Positions 1 through 9,091 of a DNA stretch of 64,000 bases are shown here, piece by piece. Position 1 is the stretch's first letter; each line of letters starts with the position of its first letter. A program made the translations under genes and the position numbers. Source of the stretch: an uncultured Acetatifactor sp. (GTDB lineage: Bacteria > Bacillota > Clostridia > Lachnospirales > Lachnospiraceae); contig CANQBS010000001.1 of NCBI GenBank assembly GCA_947589075.1, forward strand, positions 62,001-126,000, written 5' to 3'. Below the pieces are notes generated by a model. It was not told the DNA's origin and searched no databases. It saw nothing but the letters and a program-made list of their open reading frames with translations.

Positions 1-957
1 CTGGTAGGGCAGACCTTGCAAAGCATGGAAATTATAGCTGTCGACGACGCCTCCACGGATAATTCTCTGGAGATCCTTCGGGAATTCGAAAAAAAATATC
101 CCGGAAGAGTGAAAGTGATCGCTTCACCGGAGAACAGAAGGCAGGGAGGGGCAAAAAATCTGGGTCTGCAGGAAGCACAGGGGCGGTATATAGGTTTTAT
201 GGACGCAGACGACTGGGCTCTTGAAGATATGTATGAAAAGATGGTGACACTTGCAAAGAATAAGGGGGCAGATGTGGTCGGAACGGATATGAGCAGAGTC
301 TATGAACATACCATGACTCCGGCACAGAGGGAGGAGTGTAATTTTTTGAGTCAGACGGGAGTATTCGATCATGAATTAAGGAAAAAGTATCTGCTGCATC
401 CCGGACCCCTAGTCACAAAAATATATGCGCGAGAGATTTTTCTTGACCGGGAATTCCGATTTCCTGAGCACATGTCCTATGAGGACAATGCTGTTTTTGT
501 TGAAATAGGAATGCGGATGAAGCATTTTGAGCATATACCGGAAGCGAATTTATTTTACTATCAGCATAGGGATTCAACAACGCATGCCATTGATCTGAAA
601 AAATGCCGGGATCGAATGGAAGCAATGCGCATTATGCTGGAAAACGCTGAAAAAAATGGGGCATTGAGGGAGTACGGTGAGGTGATCGAGTACCATTTCT
701 GCACTCTTTTTTACCGAAACACTTTGTTTTCCTATATGCAAAGTAAGCTCAGAAAGAATATGAACTTTATAAAAAAAATAGGAAAGGAAATGTTGTCCAC
801 ATTTCCCGATTTTCGTCAAAATCCCTATTATCTTCAAAATGTCAGTGATTACGAACAGAAATTGATCAATCTGCATTTGAAGTCCGCAGCAGCGTTTATG
901 GTTGTTTACAAGCTGAAGCAGATATCCAAAAAAATCAAGGGCGGGAGTTTGATATAA
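1..957 (+). CDS. Family 2 glycosyltransferase, 5' end cut by window edge
   Basis: The reading frame is open to base 1 (it begins LVGQTLQSMEIIAVDDAS), so the TTG start at 16 in the ORF track is not real and the N-terminus lies upstream. The visible part has the GT2 (GT-A fold) signatures: the nucleotide-binding VDDASTDNS segment, GGAKNLGL, and the metal-binding MDADDW (DXD-like) motif, with a later ED motif (SYEDNAVF) typical of the acceptor side. Such enzymes move a sugar from a nucleotide donor to a lipid-linked or surface glycan at the inner membrane face. The donor cannot be read from sequence. It is followed by uvrB after 57 bases and is probably the last gene of another glycan locus. Confidence 0.85.
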   Translation: MVGQTLQSMEIIAVDDASTDNSLEILREFEKKYPGRVKVIASPENRRQGGAKNLGLQEAQGRYIGFMDADDWALEDMYEKMVTLAKNKGADVVGTDMSRVYEHTMTPAQREECNFLSQTGVFDHELRKKYLLHPGPLVTKIYAREIFLDREFRFPEHMSYEDNAVFVEIGMRMKHFEHIPEANLFYYQHRDSTTHAIDLKKCRDRMEAMRIMLENAEKNGALREYGEVIEYHFCTLFYRNTLFSYMQSKLRKNMNFIKKIGKEMLSTFPDFRQNPYYLQNVSDYEQKLINLHLKSAAAFMVVYKLKQISKKIKGGSLI

Positions 958-1014
958 TAACGTAATGGTAACTGACGAAAATAATTTCAGAATTAAATTT
1001 TCGGAGGTGTTTTT

Positions 1015-3072
1015 GTGCAGTCTGAGCAGGAAGAAAGCAGAAATGTTTTTTTATATACGGCGCCTGGCGGAAATGGGGAAAACGGCGGCATTTTCAAGCT
1101 CCATGCCCCTTACCAGCCTACCGGCGATCAGCCCAAAGCCATAGCCGATCTCGTGAAGGGGTTCCGGGAAGGCAACCAGTTCCAGACCCTCCTTGGAGTC
1201 ACCGGCTCCGGAAAGACCTTCACCATGGCCAATGTCATTGCCGCCTTAAATAAGCCGACTCTGGTCATAGCCCACAATAAGACTCTGGCCGGGCAGCTTT
1301 ACGGAGAGTTCAAGGAGTTTTTTCCGGAGAATGCGGTGGAGTATTTTGTATCCTATTATGACTACTATCAGCCGGAGGCTTATGTGCCCTCTTCGGATAC
1401 CTATATCGCCAAGGATTCCTCCATCAATGACGAGATCGACAAGCTGCGGCTTTCCGCAACGGCATCCCTGACGGAGCGCAGGGACGTGGTGGTGGTGGCA
1501 AGCGTGTCCTGTATCTATGGGCTGGGCAGCCCGGAGGAATGGAAGCAGATGACCATATCCCTGCGGCCGGGGATGGTTAAGGAGCGGGATCAGGTGATCC
1601 GTGAGCTCATTGATATGCAGTATGACCGCAATGAGATGGAGGTGAAGAGAGGCTGCTTTCGGGTTCGTGGGGATGTGCTGGAGATCTATCCTGCCCAGGG
1701 CGGGGATTATCTGGTCCGGGTGGAATTTTTCGGGGATGAGATAGACAGAATCTCCGAGGTGGATCCCCTGAATGGAAAGATTCATGCCACGCTGAGCCAT
1801 ATTCTCATTTTCCCTGCTTCTCATTATGTGGTGGGTCAGGATAAGATCAACGCGGCCTGTGTGGAGATTGAGAAAGAGCTGGAAGAGCGGATCCGGTATT
1901 TTAAAGGAGAGGACAAGCTTCTGGAGGCTCAGAGGATCTCGGAACGGACGAATTTTGATATCGAGATGCTGCGGGAAACGGGTTTCTGCTCCGGTATCGA
2001 GAATTATTCCAGGCATTTGAACGGAATGCCTGCCGGGGCGCCCCCCATGACGCTTATGGATTTCTTTAACGACGATTATCTCATTATCATAGATGAGTCC
2101 CATATGACGATTCCCCAGATCCGGGGGATGTATGCGGGGGACAGATCCAGAAAGCAGACCCTGGTGGATTACGGGTTCCGGCTTCCCTCGGCGTTGGATA
2201 ACAGGCCCCTTAATTTTGAAGAGTTTGAGTCCCATATCGATCAGATGATGTTCGTATCGGCGACGCCGTCGGAATATGAGGCGGAGCATGAGCTGCTGCG
2301 TACGGAGCAGATCATCCGTCCCACAGGGCTTCTTGACCCGGAGGTCGCGGTGCGGCCTGTGGAGGGGCAGATCGACGACCTGATCGGAGAGGTGCGCAGG
2401 GAGACGGAGCGGCACAATAAGGTGCTGATCACCACCCTGACCAAGCGGATGGCAGAGGATCTTACGGATTACATGAAGGAAGTGGGGATTCGGGTAAAGT
2501 ATCTCCATTCCGACATCGATACCCTGGAGCGGGCACAGATCATCCGGGATATGCGTCTGGATGTGTTCGATGTGCTGGTGGGGATCAATCTGCTGCGGGA
2601 AGGCCTGGATATTCCGGAAATATCCCTGGTGGCCATTCTGGATGCGGATAAGGAAGGTTTTCTGCGCAGCGGCACCTCCCTGGTGCAGACCATTGGCCGG
2701 GCGGCAAGGAATGCGGAAGGCCACGTCATCATGTATGCGGATGTGATCACGGATTCCATGCGGGAAGCCATCGACGAGACCAACAGAAGGCGTCAGATCC
2801 AGATGAAGTATAATGAAGAGCATGGCATTACCCCCCAGACCATCAAGAAGGCGGTGCGGGATCTGATCAGCATTTCCAAGGAGATCGCCCAGGAGGAGAT
2901 GCGCTTCGAGAAGGATCCGGAGTCCATGAGCCGCAGGGAGCTGGAGAAGCTGATTGCGGACATCCAGAAGAAGATGCAGAAGGCGGCGGCAGGTCTGAAC
3001 TTCGAGGCGGCGGCAGATCTGCGCGATAAGATGATCGAACTGAAGCAGAAGCTGCAGGAGATGGAAGGGTGA
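1015..3072 (+). CDS. uvrB: Excinuclease ABC subunit B
   Basis: UvrB is the damage-verifying helicase-like subunit of nucleotide excision repair: it receives DNA from UvrA and recruits UvrC. Visible features in order: Walker A GVTGSGKT (about residues 61-68), the beta-hairpin [12 protein letters not shown] (about 114-125) that inserts between the strands, the DESH Walker B (about 355), helicase motifs [20 protein letters not shown] and QTIGRAARN, and a C-terminal UVR coiled coil (about 640-680) that contacts UvrC. The GTG start is supported by GGAGGTG six bases upstream. It gives about 25 extra residues before the usual [14 protein letters not shown] beginning. Total 685 aa, normal for the family. 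It sits 37 bases before the likely uvrA start, in one operon. Confidence 0.98.
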   Translation: MQSEQEESRNVFLYTAPGGNGENGGIFKLHAPYQPTGDQPKAIADLVKGFREGNQFQTLLGVTGSGKTFTMANVIAALNKPTLVIAHNKTLAGQLYGEFKEFFPENAVEYFVSYYDYYQPEAYVPSSDTYIAKDSSINDEIDKLRLSATASLTERRDVVVVASVSCIYGLGSPEEWKQMTISLRPGMVKERDQVIRELIDMQYDRNEMEVKRGCFRVRGDVLEIYPAQGGDYLVRVEFFGDEIDRISEVDPLNGKIHATLSHILIFPASHYVVGQDKINAACVEIEKELEERIRYFKGEDKLLEAQRISERTNFDIEMLRETGFCSGIENYSRHLNGMPAGAPPMTLMDFFNDDYLIIIDESHMTIPQIRGMYAGDRSRKQTLVDYGFRLPSALDNRPLNFEEFESHIDQMMFVSATPSEYEAEHELLRTEQIIRPTGLLDPEVAVRPVEGQIDDLIGEVRRETERHNKVLITTLTKRMAEDLTDYMKEVGIRVKYLHSDIDTLERAQIIRDMRLDVFDVLVGINLLREGLDIPEISLVAILDADKEGFLRSGTSLVQTIGRAARNAEGHVIMYADVITDSMREAIDETNRRRQIQMKYNEEHGITPQTIKKAVRDLISISKEIAQEEMRFEKDPESMSRRELEKLIADIQKKMQKAAAGLNFEAAADLRDKMIELKQKLQEMEG

Positions 3073-3109
3073 TCTTGGAATGGAGAAGAAGATGGAAGAG
3101 GTAAAGAAA

Positions 3110-5956
3110 ATGCGCCCCAGGGAGTACATTAAGATCCGGGGGGCGCGTGAAAATAATTTAAAAGGTCTGGATGTGGACATCCCCAGGAATGAACTGGTGG
3201 TGCTGACCGGCATGTCCGGCTCCGGCAAGTCTTCCCTGGCTTTTGATACCATTTACGCGGAGGGGCAGAGACGCTATATGGAATCCCTGTCCTCCTATGC
3301 CAGGCAGTTTCTGGGGCAGATGGAGAAGCCCAATGTGGATCAGATCGAAGGTCTGTCTCCCGCTATTTCCATTGACCAGAAGTCTACCAACCGCAATCCC
3401 CGGTCTACGGTGGGGACGGTGACGGAGATTTACGATTATTTCCGGCTGCTGTACGCCAGGATCGGGATTCCCCACTGCCCCAACTGCGGGCGCGCCATCG
3501 CCAGGCAGACTGTGGATCAGATGGTGGATCAGGTCATGGCTCTGGAGCAGGGCGCAAGGATCCAGCTGCTGGCGCCAGTGGTCAGAGGGCGTAAGGGAGA
3601 ACATGCTAAGGTGCTGGAGCGGGCGAAGAAGAGCGGTTATGTCCGGGTGCGCATTGACGGGAATCTGTACGAGCTGACAGAGGAGATCAAGCTGGAGAAA
3701 AATATCAAGCATAATATCGAGATCGTGGTGGACAGGCTGGTGGTGAAGCCCGGGATCGAAAAGCGGCTGACGGATTCCATAGAGAATGTGCTGGGGCTGG
3801 CGGAGGGTCTGCTCATTGTGGATGTGATCGGCGGGGAATCCATGACTTTCAGCCAGAGCTTTGCCTGCCCGGACTGCGGCATCAGCATCAGCGAGGTGGA
3901 GCCCCGGAGCTTTTCCTTCAACAATCCCTTCGGCGCCTGCCCGGTGTGTTTCGGGCTGGGCTATAAGATGGAATTCGACGAGGATCTGATGATCCCGGAC
4001 AAGTCCCTGAGCATCAATCAGGGAGCCATCACCGTTCTGGGCTGGCAGTCCTGTGCGGAAAAGGGAAGCTTCACCAATGCGGTCCTTCAGGCCTTGTGCA
4101 AGGAGTACCATTTTGATCTGGACACTCCTTTTGAAAAATATCCCCAGAAGATCCACGATATCCTGATCAACGGCACGGACGGCAAGGAAGTGGATGTTTA
4201 CTATGAAGGCCAGCGGGGCAGGGGCGTGTATCCCGTGGCTTTTGAAGGTCTGATCCGGAATGTGCAGCGCAAATACCGGGAGACCTTTTCCGATACCATG
4301 AAGCAGGAGTATGAGACCTTTATGCGCATCAGCCCCTGTACGGAGTGTCAGGGCATGAGGCTGAAAAAGGAATCCCTGGCGGTGACGGTGTGCGGCAAGA
4401 ATATTTATGAGGTCACAACCCTGTCCGTCAGCGACCTCTATGAATTTGTGAACCATATGGATCTGACGCCCCAGCAGCAGCTCATCGGAAAGCAGGTATT
4501 AAAGGAGATCAGGGCTCGGGTGGGCTTTTTGAAGGACGTGGGGCTGGAATACCTTTCCCTGGCCAGAGGCACCGCTACTCTTTCCGGCGGGGAGGCCCAG
4601 CGGATCCGTCTGGCAACCCAGATCGGTTCCGGCCTGGTGGGGGTGTGTTATATTCTGGATGAACCCAGCATCGGCCTGCATCAGCGGGATAACGATAAGC
4701 TGTTAAATACCCTGAAAAGTCTGCGGGATCTGGGAAATACCCTGATCGTGGTGGAGCATGACGAGGATACCATGCGGGCGGCGGATTATATTGTGGATAT
4801 CGGTCCGGGAGCCGGTTCCCACGGCGGAGAGATGATCGCCTGCGGCACCGCGGAGGACATCATGAAGGAGCCCAGGTCCATTACCGGCAAATACTTAAGC
4901 GGTGAGATCCGGATCCCTGTGCCTGCAGTTCGGAGAAAGCCTTCAGGCTTCCTTAAGGTATTGGGGGCGCAGGAGAACAACCTGAAGAACATTGATGTGG
5001 AGTTCCCCCTGGGAGTGTTTACCTGCGTGACGGGAGTGTCCGGTTCCGGAAAAAGTTCTCTGGTAAACGAGATCCTATACAAGCATCTGGCGCGGGAGCT
5101 GAACCGGGCAAGATGTATTCCCGGCAGGCACAGGGGAATGGAAGGGGTTGGTCAGCTGGATAAGGTGATCAATATCGACCAGTCCCCTATCGGGCGCACG
5201 CCCCGTTCCAATCCCGCCACCTATACCGGGGTCTTTGATCAGATCCGTGATCTGTTCGCCTCCACTCCCGACGCCAAGGCCAGGGGCTACGGCAAGGGGC
5301 GGTTCAGCTTCAATGTGAAGGGGGGCAGGTGCGAAGCCTGCGGCGGAGACGGCATCATCAAGATCGAGATGCATTTCCTGCCGGACGTTTATGTGCCCTG
5401 CGAGGTCTGCGGCGGCAAGCGTTATAACCGGGAGACCCTGGACGTGAAGTATAAGGGAAAAAGTATTTTCGATGTGCTGGATATGACGGTGGAGGAGGCA
5501 ATGCCCTTTTTTGAACACCTGCCTTCCATCCGCCGCAAGATCGAGACCCTGTATGACGTGGGACTTTCCTATATCAAGCTTGGGCAGCCCTCCACGGAAT
5601 TATCCGGCGGGGAAGCCCAGCGGATCAAGCTTGCCACGGAGCTTTCCAGACGCAGCACGGGCAAGACCATTTACATCCTGGACGAGCCCACCACCGGCCT
5701 GCATTTCGCGGATGTCCATAAGCTCATCGATATCCTCCACCGCCTGGCGGACGGCGGGAACACGGTTGTGGTCATCGAGCATAATCTGGATGTGATCAAA
5801 ACCGCGGACTATATCATTGATATGGGTCCCGAGGGAGGCGACAGGGGCGGAACCGTTATCGCGACAGGCACCCCGGAGGAGGTGGCGGAGAATCCCGCTT
5901 CCTACACAGGCATTTATATTAAGAAGATGCTGGAACGAAACGCGAAACGCCCGTAG
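3110..5956 (+). CDS. uvrA: Excinuclease ABC subunit A
   Basis: UvrA is the damage-sensing dimeric ATPase of nucleotide excision repair. Two ABC ATPase modules are visible: Walker [10 protein letters not shown] near residue 34 and GVSGSGKSS near 640, with ABC signatures [12 protein letters not shown] and [12 protein letters not shown]. Zinc-binding pairs CPNC (near 122), CPDC/CPVC (near 253-276) and CEAC/CEVC (near 740) are all present. The ORF track starts at 3080, but the ATG at 3110 has GAGGT eight bases upstream and gives the usual [17 protein letters not shown] beginning (948 aa). The ATGs at 3080 and 3092 remain possible. It follows uvrB closely, and the pair is normally SOS-regulated in Firmicutes, although no clear LexA box was recognised here. 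Confidence 0.97.
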   Translation: MRPREYIKIRGARENNLKGLDVDIPRNELVVLTGMSGSGKSSLAFDTIYAEGQRRYMESLSSYARQFLGQMEKPNVDQIEGLSPAISIDQKSTNRNPRSTVGTVTEIYDYFRLLYARIGIPHCPNCGRAIARQTVDQMVDQVMALEQGARIQLLAPVVRGRKGEHAKVLERAKKSGYVRVRIDGNLYELTEEIKLEKNIKHNIEIVVDRLVVKPGIEKRLTDSIENVLGLAEGLLIVDVIGGESMTFSQSFACPDCGISISEVEPRSFSFNNPFGACPVCFGLGYKMEFDEDLMIPDKSLSINQGAITVLGWQSCAEKGSFTNAVLQALCKEYHFDLDTPFEKYPQKIHDILINGTDGKEVDVYYEGQRGRGVYPVAFEGLIRNVQRKYRETFSDTMKQEYETFMRISPCTECQGMRLKKESLAVTVCGKNIYEVTTLSVSDLYEFVNHMDLTPQQQLIGKQVLKEIRARVGFLKDVGLEYLSLARGTATLSGGEAQRIRLATQIGSGLVGVCYILDEPSIGLHQRDNDKLLNTLKSLRDLGNTLIVVEHDEDTMRAADYIVDIGPGAGSHGGEMIACGTAEDIMKEPRSITGKYLSGEIRIPVPAVRRKPSGFLKVLGAQENNLKNIDVEFPLGVFTCVTGVSGSGKSSLVNEILYKHLARELNRARCIPGRHRGMEGVGQLDKVINIDQSPIGRTPRSNPATYTGVFDQIRDLFASTPDAKARGYGKGRFSFNVKGGRCEACGGDGIIKIEMHFLPDVYVPCEVCGGKRYNRETLDVKYKGKSIFDVLDMTVEEAMPFFEHLPSIRRKIETLYDVGLSYIKLGQPSTELSGGEAQRIKLATELSRRSTGKTIYILDEPTTGLHFADVHKLIDILHRLADGGNTVVVIEHNLDVIKTADYIIDMGPEGGDRGGTVIATGTPEEVAENPASYTGIYIKKMLERNAKRP

Positions 5957-6057
5957 GCTGTGGACTGTGATTTCCCCAAAAGCCGGGAAGCCCTGGAAGG
6001 ATCTGCAGTCAATCGCCCTTCGGTCCTTCCGCATGTCGGCAGCGGCAGTTTGGGCAT

Positions 6058-7062
6058 TTACTTCTCTGCGCTCTCCGGCGCAGGCCCGGTGGATTCCCGG
6101 ACGATCAGGGGAGCCCGAAGCAGGATGGAGCCGATGGGGATCTGATTCAACAGGCAGTACATGGCGTAGTACCCGCATTTCCCCAGGGCGATGCGGTCCT
6201 GCCGGATGGTGGTCAGGGGCGGCAGGGTATAAGCGGTCATGGGCAGGTCGTCGAAGCCGATGATGCTGATATCCTTCGGCACCCGGATGTCCCTGTCGTC
6301 ACATTCTGTCAGGGCGGAGATGGCCCGTACATCGTGGGAAAACAGGATGGCGGTCACCCCCTGGTCTAAAAGCTTTGGGATGTAGGTTCTGGTGGACTCA
6401 GCCACATAATAGCCCAGGCCGATGTAATTTTCGTTGATCTCCAGCCCGTATTTCTCTAAAGCATTGATATAGGCGTGATACCGTGCCCTCAGGATATAAG
6501 AATCCAGAGGACCGGAGATCAGGCCGATTTTTTTATGCCCCAGCTGCATCAGATGTTTCACGGCAAGTTCAAAGCCCTCCTGGCTGTCGCAGCCAATAGA
6601 GGCGATATGGGTATTGCTTTTGACGTAATTATCATACAATACCGTTGGAATCCGGACGGTGCGGAATTCCTGCATCCAGGGATCCAGCAGGGAAAAGCCC
6701 AGCACAAAGGAGGCGTGGTAGCCCTGCTGGATCATGAATACTCCATAGGGAGTTTCCCGCTGAAACTGGGGCGTCACCGGCACGATATCCACGGTCCAGC
6801 CTTCCAGCTCTGCCATTTGTTTAAAACCCAGGACAATATCGTAGCCGAACTGGTTGGAATTCTCATAGTCCATATTTTCGATGAAGATACAGATCTTCTG
6901 TTCCTTTTTCAAAAGTCTCTTGTTGGTATATCCCAGTTCCACTGCGGTCTCCAGGATCCTGCGCCGCATCTCGTCGCTGACATCCGTTGCACCGTTCAGT
7001 CCCTTGGAAACGGTGCTTTTTGAGACTCCCAACCGGGCGGCGATATCGTTAATGGTTGCCAT
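6058..7062 (-). CDS. LacI-family transcriptional regulator of the adjacent maltodextrin genes
   Basis: This is a LacI/GalR repressor of 334 aa. The N-terminal helix-turn-helix (TINDIAARLGVSKSTVSKGL, about residues 3-22) has the hinge region after it, followed by a periplasmic-binding-protein-like sugar sensor domain ending in the dimer core (IIGFDDLPM, TTIRQD). On the minus strand the start is preceded by GGAGG with good spacing. It is divergent from the maltose-type transporter operon across a 643-bp gap carrying several palindromes, so it most likely controls that operon in response to maltose or maltodextrin. The ligand is inferred from context only. It converges on uvrA, and the 101-bp gap between them holds only a weak 7-bp stem without a T run. 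Confidence 0.93.
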   Translation of the reverse strand: MATINDIAARLGVSKSTVSKGLNGATDVSDEMRRRILETAVELGYTNKRLLKKEQKICIFIENMDYENSNQFGYDIVLGFKQMAELEGWTVDIVPVTPQFQRETPYGVFMIQQGYHASFVLGFSLLDPWMQEFRTVRIPTVLYDNYVKSNTHIASIGCDSQEGFELAVKHLMQLGHKKIGLISGPLDSYILRARYHAYINALEKYGLEINENYIGLGYYVAESTRTYIPKLLDQGVTAILFSHDVRAISALTECDDRDIRVPKDISIIGFDDLPMTAYTLPPLTTIRQDRIALGKCGYYAMYCLLNQIPIGSILLRAPLIVRESTGPAPESAEK

Positions 7063-7124
7063 TTATTTTCCTCCGAAACTTTTTAAGATATGATTCGGGC
7101 GCGTCATAAAGCCTCTCATCCACC

Positions 7125-7140
7125 GGTATGCAAGCATACC
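7125..7140. repeat. Interrupted palindrome in regulator leader (possible autoregulatory operator)
   Basis: GGTATGC-AA-GCATACC is a perfect 7-bp inverted repeat with a 2-base centre. It lies between the minus-strand -10 box and the regulator start codon. A LacI-type operator usually has a central CG and the other candidate sites here do not match this sequence, so this may bind a different protein or act as a small RNA hairpin. Confidence 0.45.
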
Positions 7141-7168
7141 GTGAATTCGAGCTTTTGACGCTGTAATC

Positions 7169-7197
7169 ATTATATCAGGAAATTTGCTGAAAAACAA
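7169..7197 (-). promoter_or_regulatory. Promoter of the LacI-type regulator
   Basis: On the minus strand: TTGTTT, 17-base spacer, TATAAT. The -10 box is consensus and the -35 matches four of six positions. It lies about 107 bases upstream of the regulator start codon. Confidence 0.7.
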
Positions 7198-7518
7198 GCA
7201 AAGCGATGGAACTTCCCTGGCAAAATGCGGCAGTTTGGTTTTGCCCGGGTCAGACCGCAGTGTAAAATTTCGTGAAAAATGACGGGGAAAAAGCAACGTA
7301 CTTTATAAAATTAAAGCGCAAAAGAACGAAAAAACAATTGTTTCTGCTAAACTTTTTCCAGCTGCTGCTTCACTTCCGGAGAGTAAAACCGAACCGGGGG
7401 AGGGGAAAGGAATAGGAAAAACTTTAAAAAACGCCTGAAAATCCATAAATCCCACACTTTCTTTTATATGCTTCCCCTCCATCTCCGTGAAAAGAAAAGC
7501 GAAAATTGAAAAACAAAA

Positions 7519-7528
7519 GTTTCGAAAC
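7519..7528. promoter_or_regulatory. GTTTCGAAAC palindrome, candidate LacI-family operator
   Basis: A perfect 10-bp palindrome with the central CG typical of LacI/GalR operators. It lies about 94 bases upstream of the transporter promoter -35 box. Related sites GTTTCGGAAA (7544-7553) and TTTACGAAAC (7665-7674) follow. Assignment to the neighbouring regulator is inferred from position. Confidence 0.5.
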
Positions 7529-7621
7529 AAATATAAAAGAATTGTTTCGGAAAAAGAGGCAAATTGCACAAAAGAAGGAGAAAAACAAAGAATTACTGTA
7601 CAAACTAACGAAAAAATATCC

Positions 7622-7650
7622 TTGACCGGACAAAATCTATGTGCTAATCT
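7622..7650 (+). promoter_or_regulatory. Promoter of the maltodextrin transporter operon
   Basis: TTGACC, exactly 17 bases, TAATCT: a good housekeeping sigma factor promoter. The binding-protein gene starts 56 bases after the -10 box, with AAAGGAGG in front of the start codon. Confidence 0.75.
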
Positions 7651-7664
7651 AAAGAAAGCAAAAC

Positions 7665-7674
7665 TTTACGAAAC
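7665..7674. promoter_or_regulatory. TTTACGAAAC site just after the promoter, candidate operator
   Basis: It resembles the GTTTCGAAAC palindrome at 7519 (eight of ten positions) and lies about 15 bases after the -10 box, where a bound LacI-type repressor would block initiation. With the upstream copies it would allow repression by looping. This is inference from sequence and position. Confidence 0.45.
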
Positions 7675-7705
7675 ATAAATATTTCATAAAAAGGAGGAAA
7701 AAATT

Positions 7706-8989
7706 ATGAAAATCAAAAAAGTTTTGTCTGCTTTACTTGTAACGGCAATGTCTCTTACCCTGCTTGCAGGCTGCGGCGGCAATCAAGAGAGCCAGCAGGG
7801 CGGTTCCGGCAATCAGGGGAGCCAACAGGGTAGTTCCGGTAATAACGGTGAAGTTACGGATGTGGCCCTGAAGGTGTGGTGCCCTCAGAACCAGGTGGAT
7901 ACCGGGATCATGGCGGATCAGCAGAAGGCTTTTGCAGAGGCTCATCCGGAATGGAACATTACCTGGACTACCGAGGTTGTCGGTGAGGACCAGTGCGCTA
8001 CCGAAGTGACCAAGGATGTGGATAATGCCGCGGATGTGTTCTTCTTTGCCAATGACCAGCTGAAGACTCTGGTTGACGTGGGCGCCCTGGCAAGGCTGGG
8101 CGGCGAAGCGGAGACCATGGTAAACAACGACAACGCCGACCTGGTGAAGTCCACCGTTACCATCGACGGCGCGGTTTACGGCATTCCTTTCACCCATAAT
8201 ACCTTCTTCATGTTCTATGACAAGACCCTGATGACCGAGGACGATGTGAAGACCCTGGAAGGCATCATGGCTAAGCAGACTGCTGACAATGTTTACAATT
8301 ACTACTTTGAATCCGCAGGCGGCTGGAAGCTGGGCGCTTATTATTACGGCGCGGGTCTGAGCGTATTCGGTTCTGACGGCTCCGATCTGAGCGCAGGCTG
8401 CGACTGGAACAGCGCCAAGGGCGTTGCGGTTACCAATTACCTGATCGACCTGATCAATAACCCCAAGTGCGCGTATGACGGCGAGATCTCTGTTTCCGAG
8501 CTGATTGCCGATCACAGGCTGGGCGTATGGTTTGACGGCGCCTGGAACTATACCCTGTATCATGACGCTCTGGGCGACGACATGGGTATGGCCACCATCC
8601 CCACCTTCAACCCTGACGGCAACGATTATCAGATGCTGGGCTTCTACGGCTCCAAGGCCATCGGCGTAAACGCTCATTCCAAGAGCATGGCTGCGGCTGT
8701 TGCTTTCGCGACCTACCTCGGAACCGAGGAGCAGCAGAAGGTACGTTATGACCGTTCCGCTCAGCCCCCTACCAACATCAACATCACCATTGCCGATGAT
8801 CCTATGGTAACTGTGATCAATGACGAGGCGGCCAGCTGCAGCGTGGTGCAGCCCGTTGATTCCACCTTCTCCGCCAGATACTGGAATTACGCCAACACCA
8901 TTCCTACCGAGATCAGGAGCGGCGCACTGAACAAGGATAATGTCCAGGAGAAGATGGACGCCTTTGTGGCAGCTATGACGGCGGAATAA
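7706..8989 (+). CDS. Maltose/maltodextrin ABC transporter solute-binding lipoprotein
   Basis: This is the extracellular solute-binding protein (family 1, MalE-like) of an ABC importer. The N-terminus is a lipoprotein signal peptide with lipobox LLAGC (Cys23), so the protein is anchored to the outer face of the membrane. Residues 25-47 form a Gly/Ser/Gln linker made of near repeats (NQESQQGGSG, NQGSQQGSSG). The binding domain follows, with typical features such as GIPFTHNTFFMFYDK and, near the end, RSAQPPTN. Length 427 aa is normal. It is first in the operon after a strong promoter and is followed by two permease genes. Maltodextrin as substrate is inferred from the neighbouring pullulanase, MalQ and debranching genes. 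Confidence 0.9.
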   Translation: MKIKKVLSALLVTAMSLTLLAGCGGNQESQQGGSGNQGSQQGSSGNNGEVTDVALKVWCPQNQVDTGIMADQQKAFAEAHPEWNITWTTEVVGEDQCATEVTKDVDNAADVFFFANDQLKTLVDVGALARLGGEAETMVNNDNADLVKSTVTIDGAVYGIPFTHNTFFMFYDKTLMTEDDVKTLEGIMAKQTADNVYNYYFESAGGWKLGAYYYGAGLSVFGSDGSDLSAGCDWNSAKGVAVTNYLIDLINNPKCAYDGEISVSELIADHRLGVWFDGAWNYTLYHDALGDDMGMATIPTFNPDGNDYQMLGFYGSKAIGVNAHSKSMAAAVAFATYLGTEEQQKVRYDRSAQPPTNINITIADDPMVTVINDEAASCSVVQPVDSTFSARYWNYANTIPTEIRSGALNKDNVQEKMDAFVAAMTAE

Positions 8990-9091
8990 AGATGTCTGAA
9001 AGACCGGACTTTATTTCCGGATTTGGGGATACCGTCACAGGTATCCCCGCTTTATAAAAAATACTCCGTGTTGGGTTACAGGAGGTTTTCC

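Larger units (their letters stand above)
7063..7705. other. 643-bp divergent regulatory region between lacI-type gene and maltodextrin operon
   Basis: No credible gene was found here. The short ORFs are AT-rich and lack ribosome binding sites. The region holds one good promoter for each flanking gene (7169-7197 minus strand, 7622-7650 plus strand), a 16-bp interrupted palindrome in the regulator leader, a 12-bp palindrome AAACAATTGTTT at 7332-7343 and three GTTTCGAAAC-like sites described separately. About 320 bases between 7198 and 7518 carry nothing else that could be identified. Confidence 0.7.

Noticed and set aside
973-979. TGACGAA, a 0A-box-like match before uvrB
   Set aside because: With one degenerate position such matches are expected many times by chance in 64 kb, and there is no link to sporulation here.
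1246-3252. 668-aa ORF on the minus strand opposite uvrB
   Set aside because: It is the mirror of a highly conserved uvrB frame in GC-rich codons, has no ribosome binding site and shows His/Pro/Leu-rich shadow composition.
3158-4456. 432-aa ORF on the minus strand opposite uvrA
   Set aside because: Shadow of uvrA with the same His/Gln/Leu-rich composition and no domain signs.
5995-6030. GGAAGGA/TCCTTCC stem between uvrA and the LacI-type gene
   Set aside because: Only 7 bp with a 22-base loop and no T run on either side, too weak to call a terminator.
7303-7678. Small ORFs in the 643-bp regulatory gap (88, 69 and 63 aa)
   Set aside because: They are Phe/Lys-rich, overlap each other on both strands, cover promoter and operator elements and lack ribosome binding sites.
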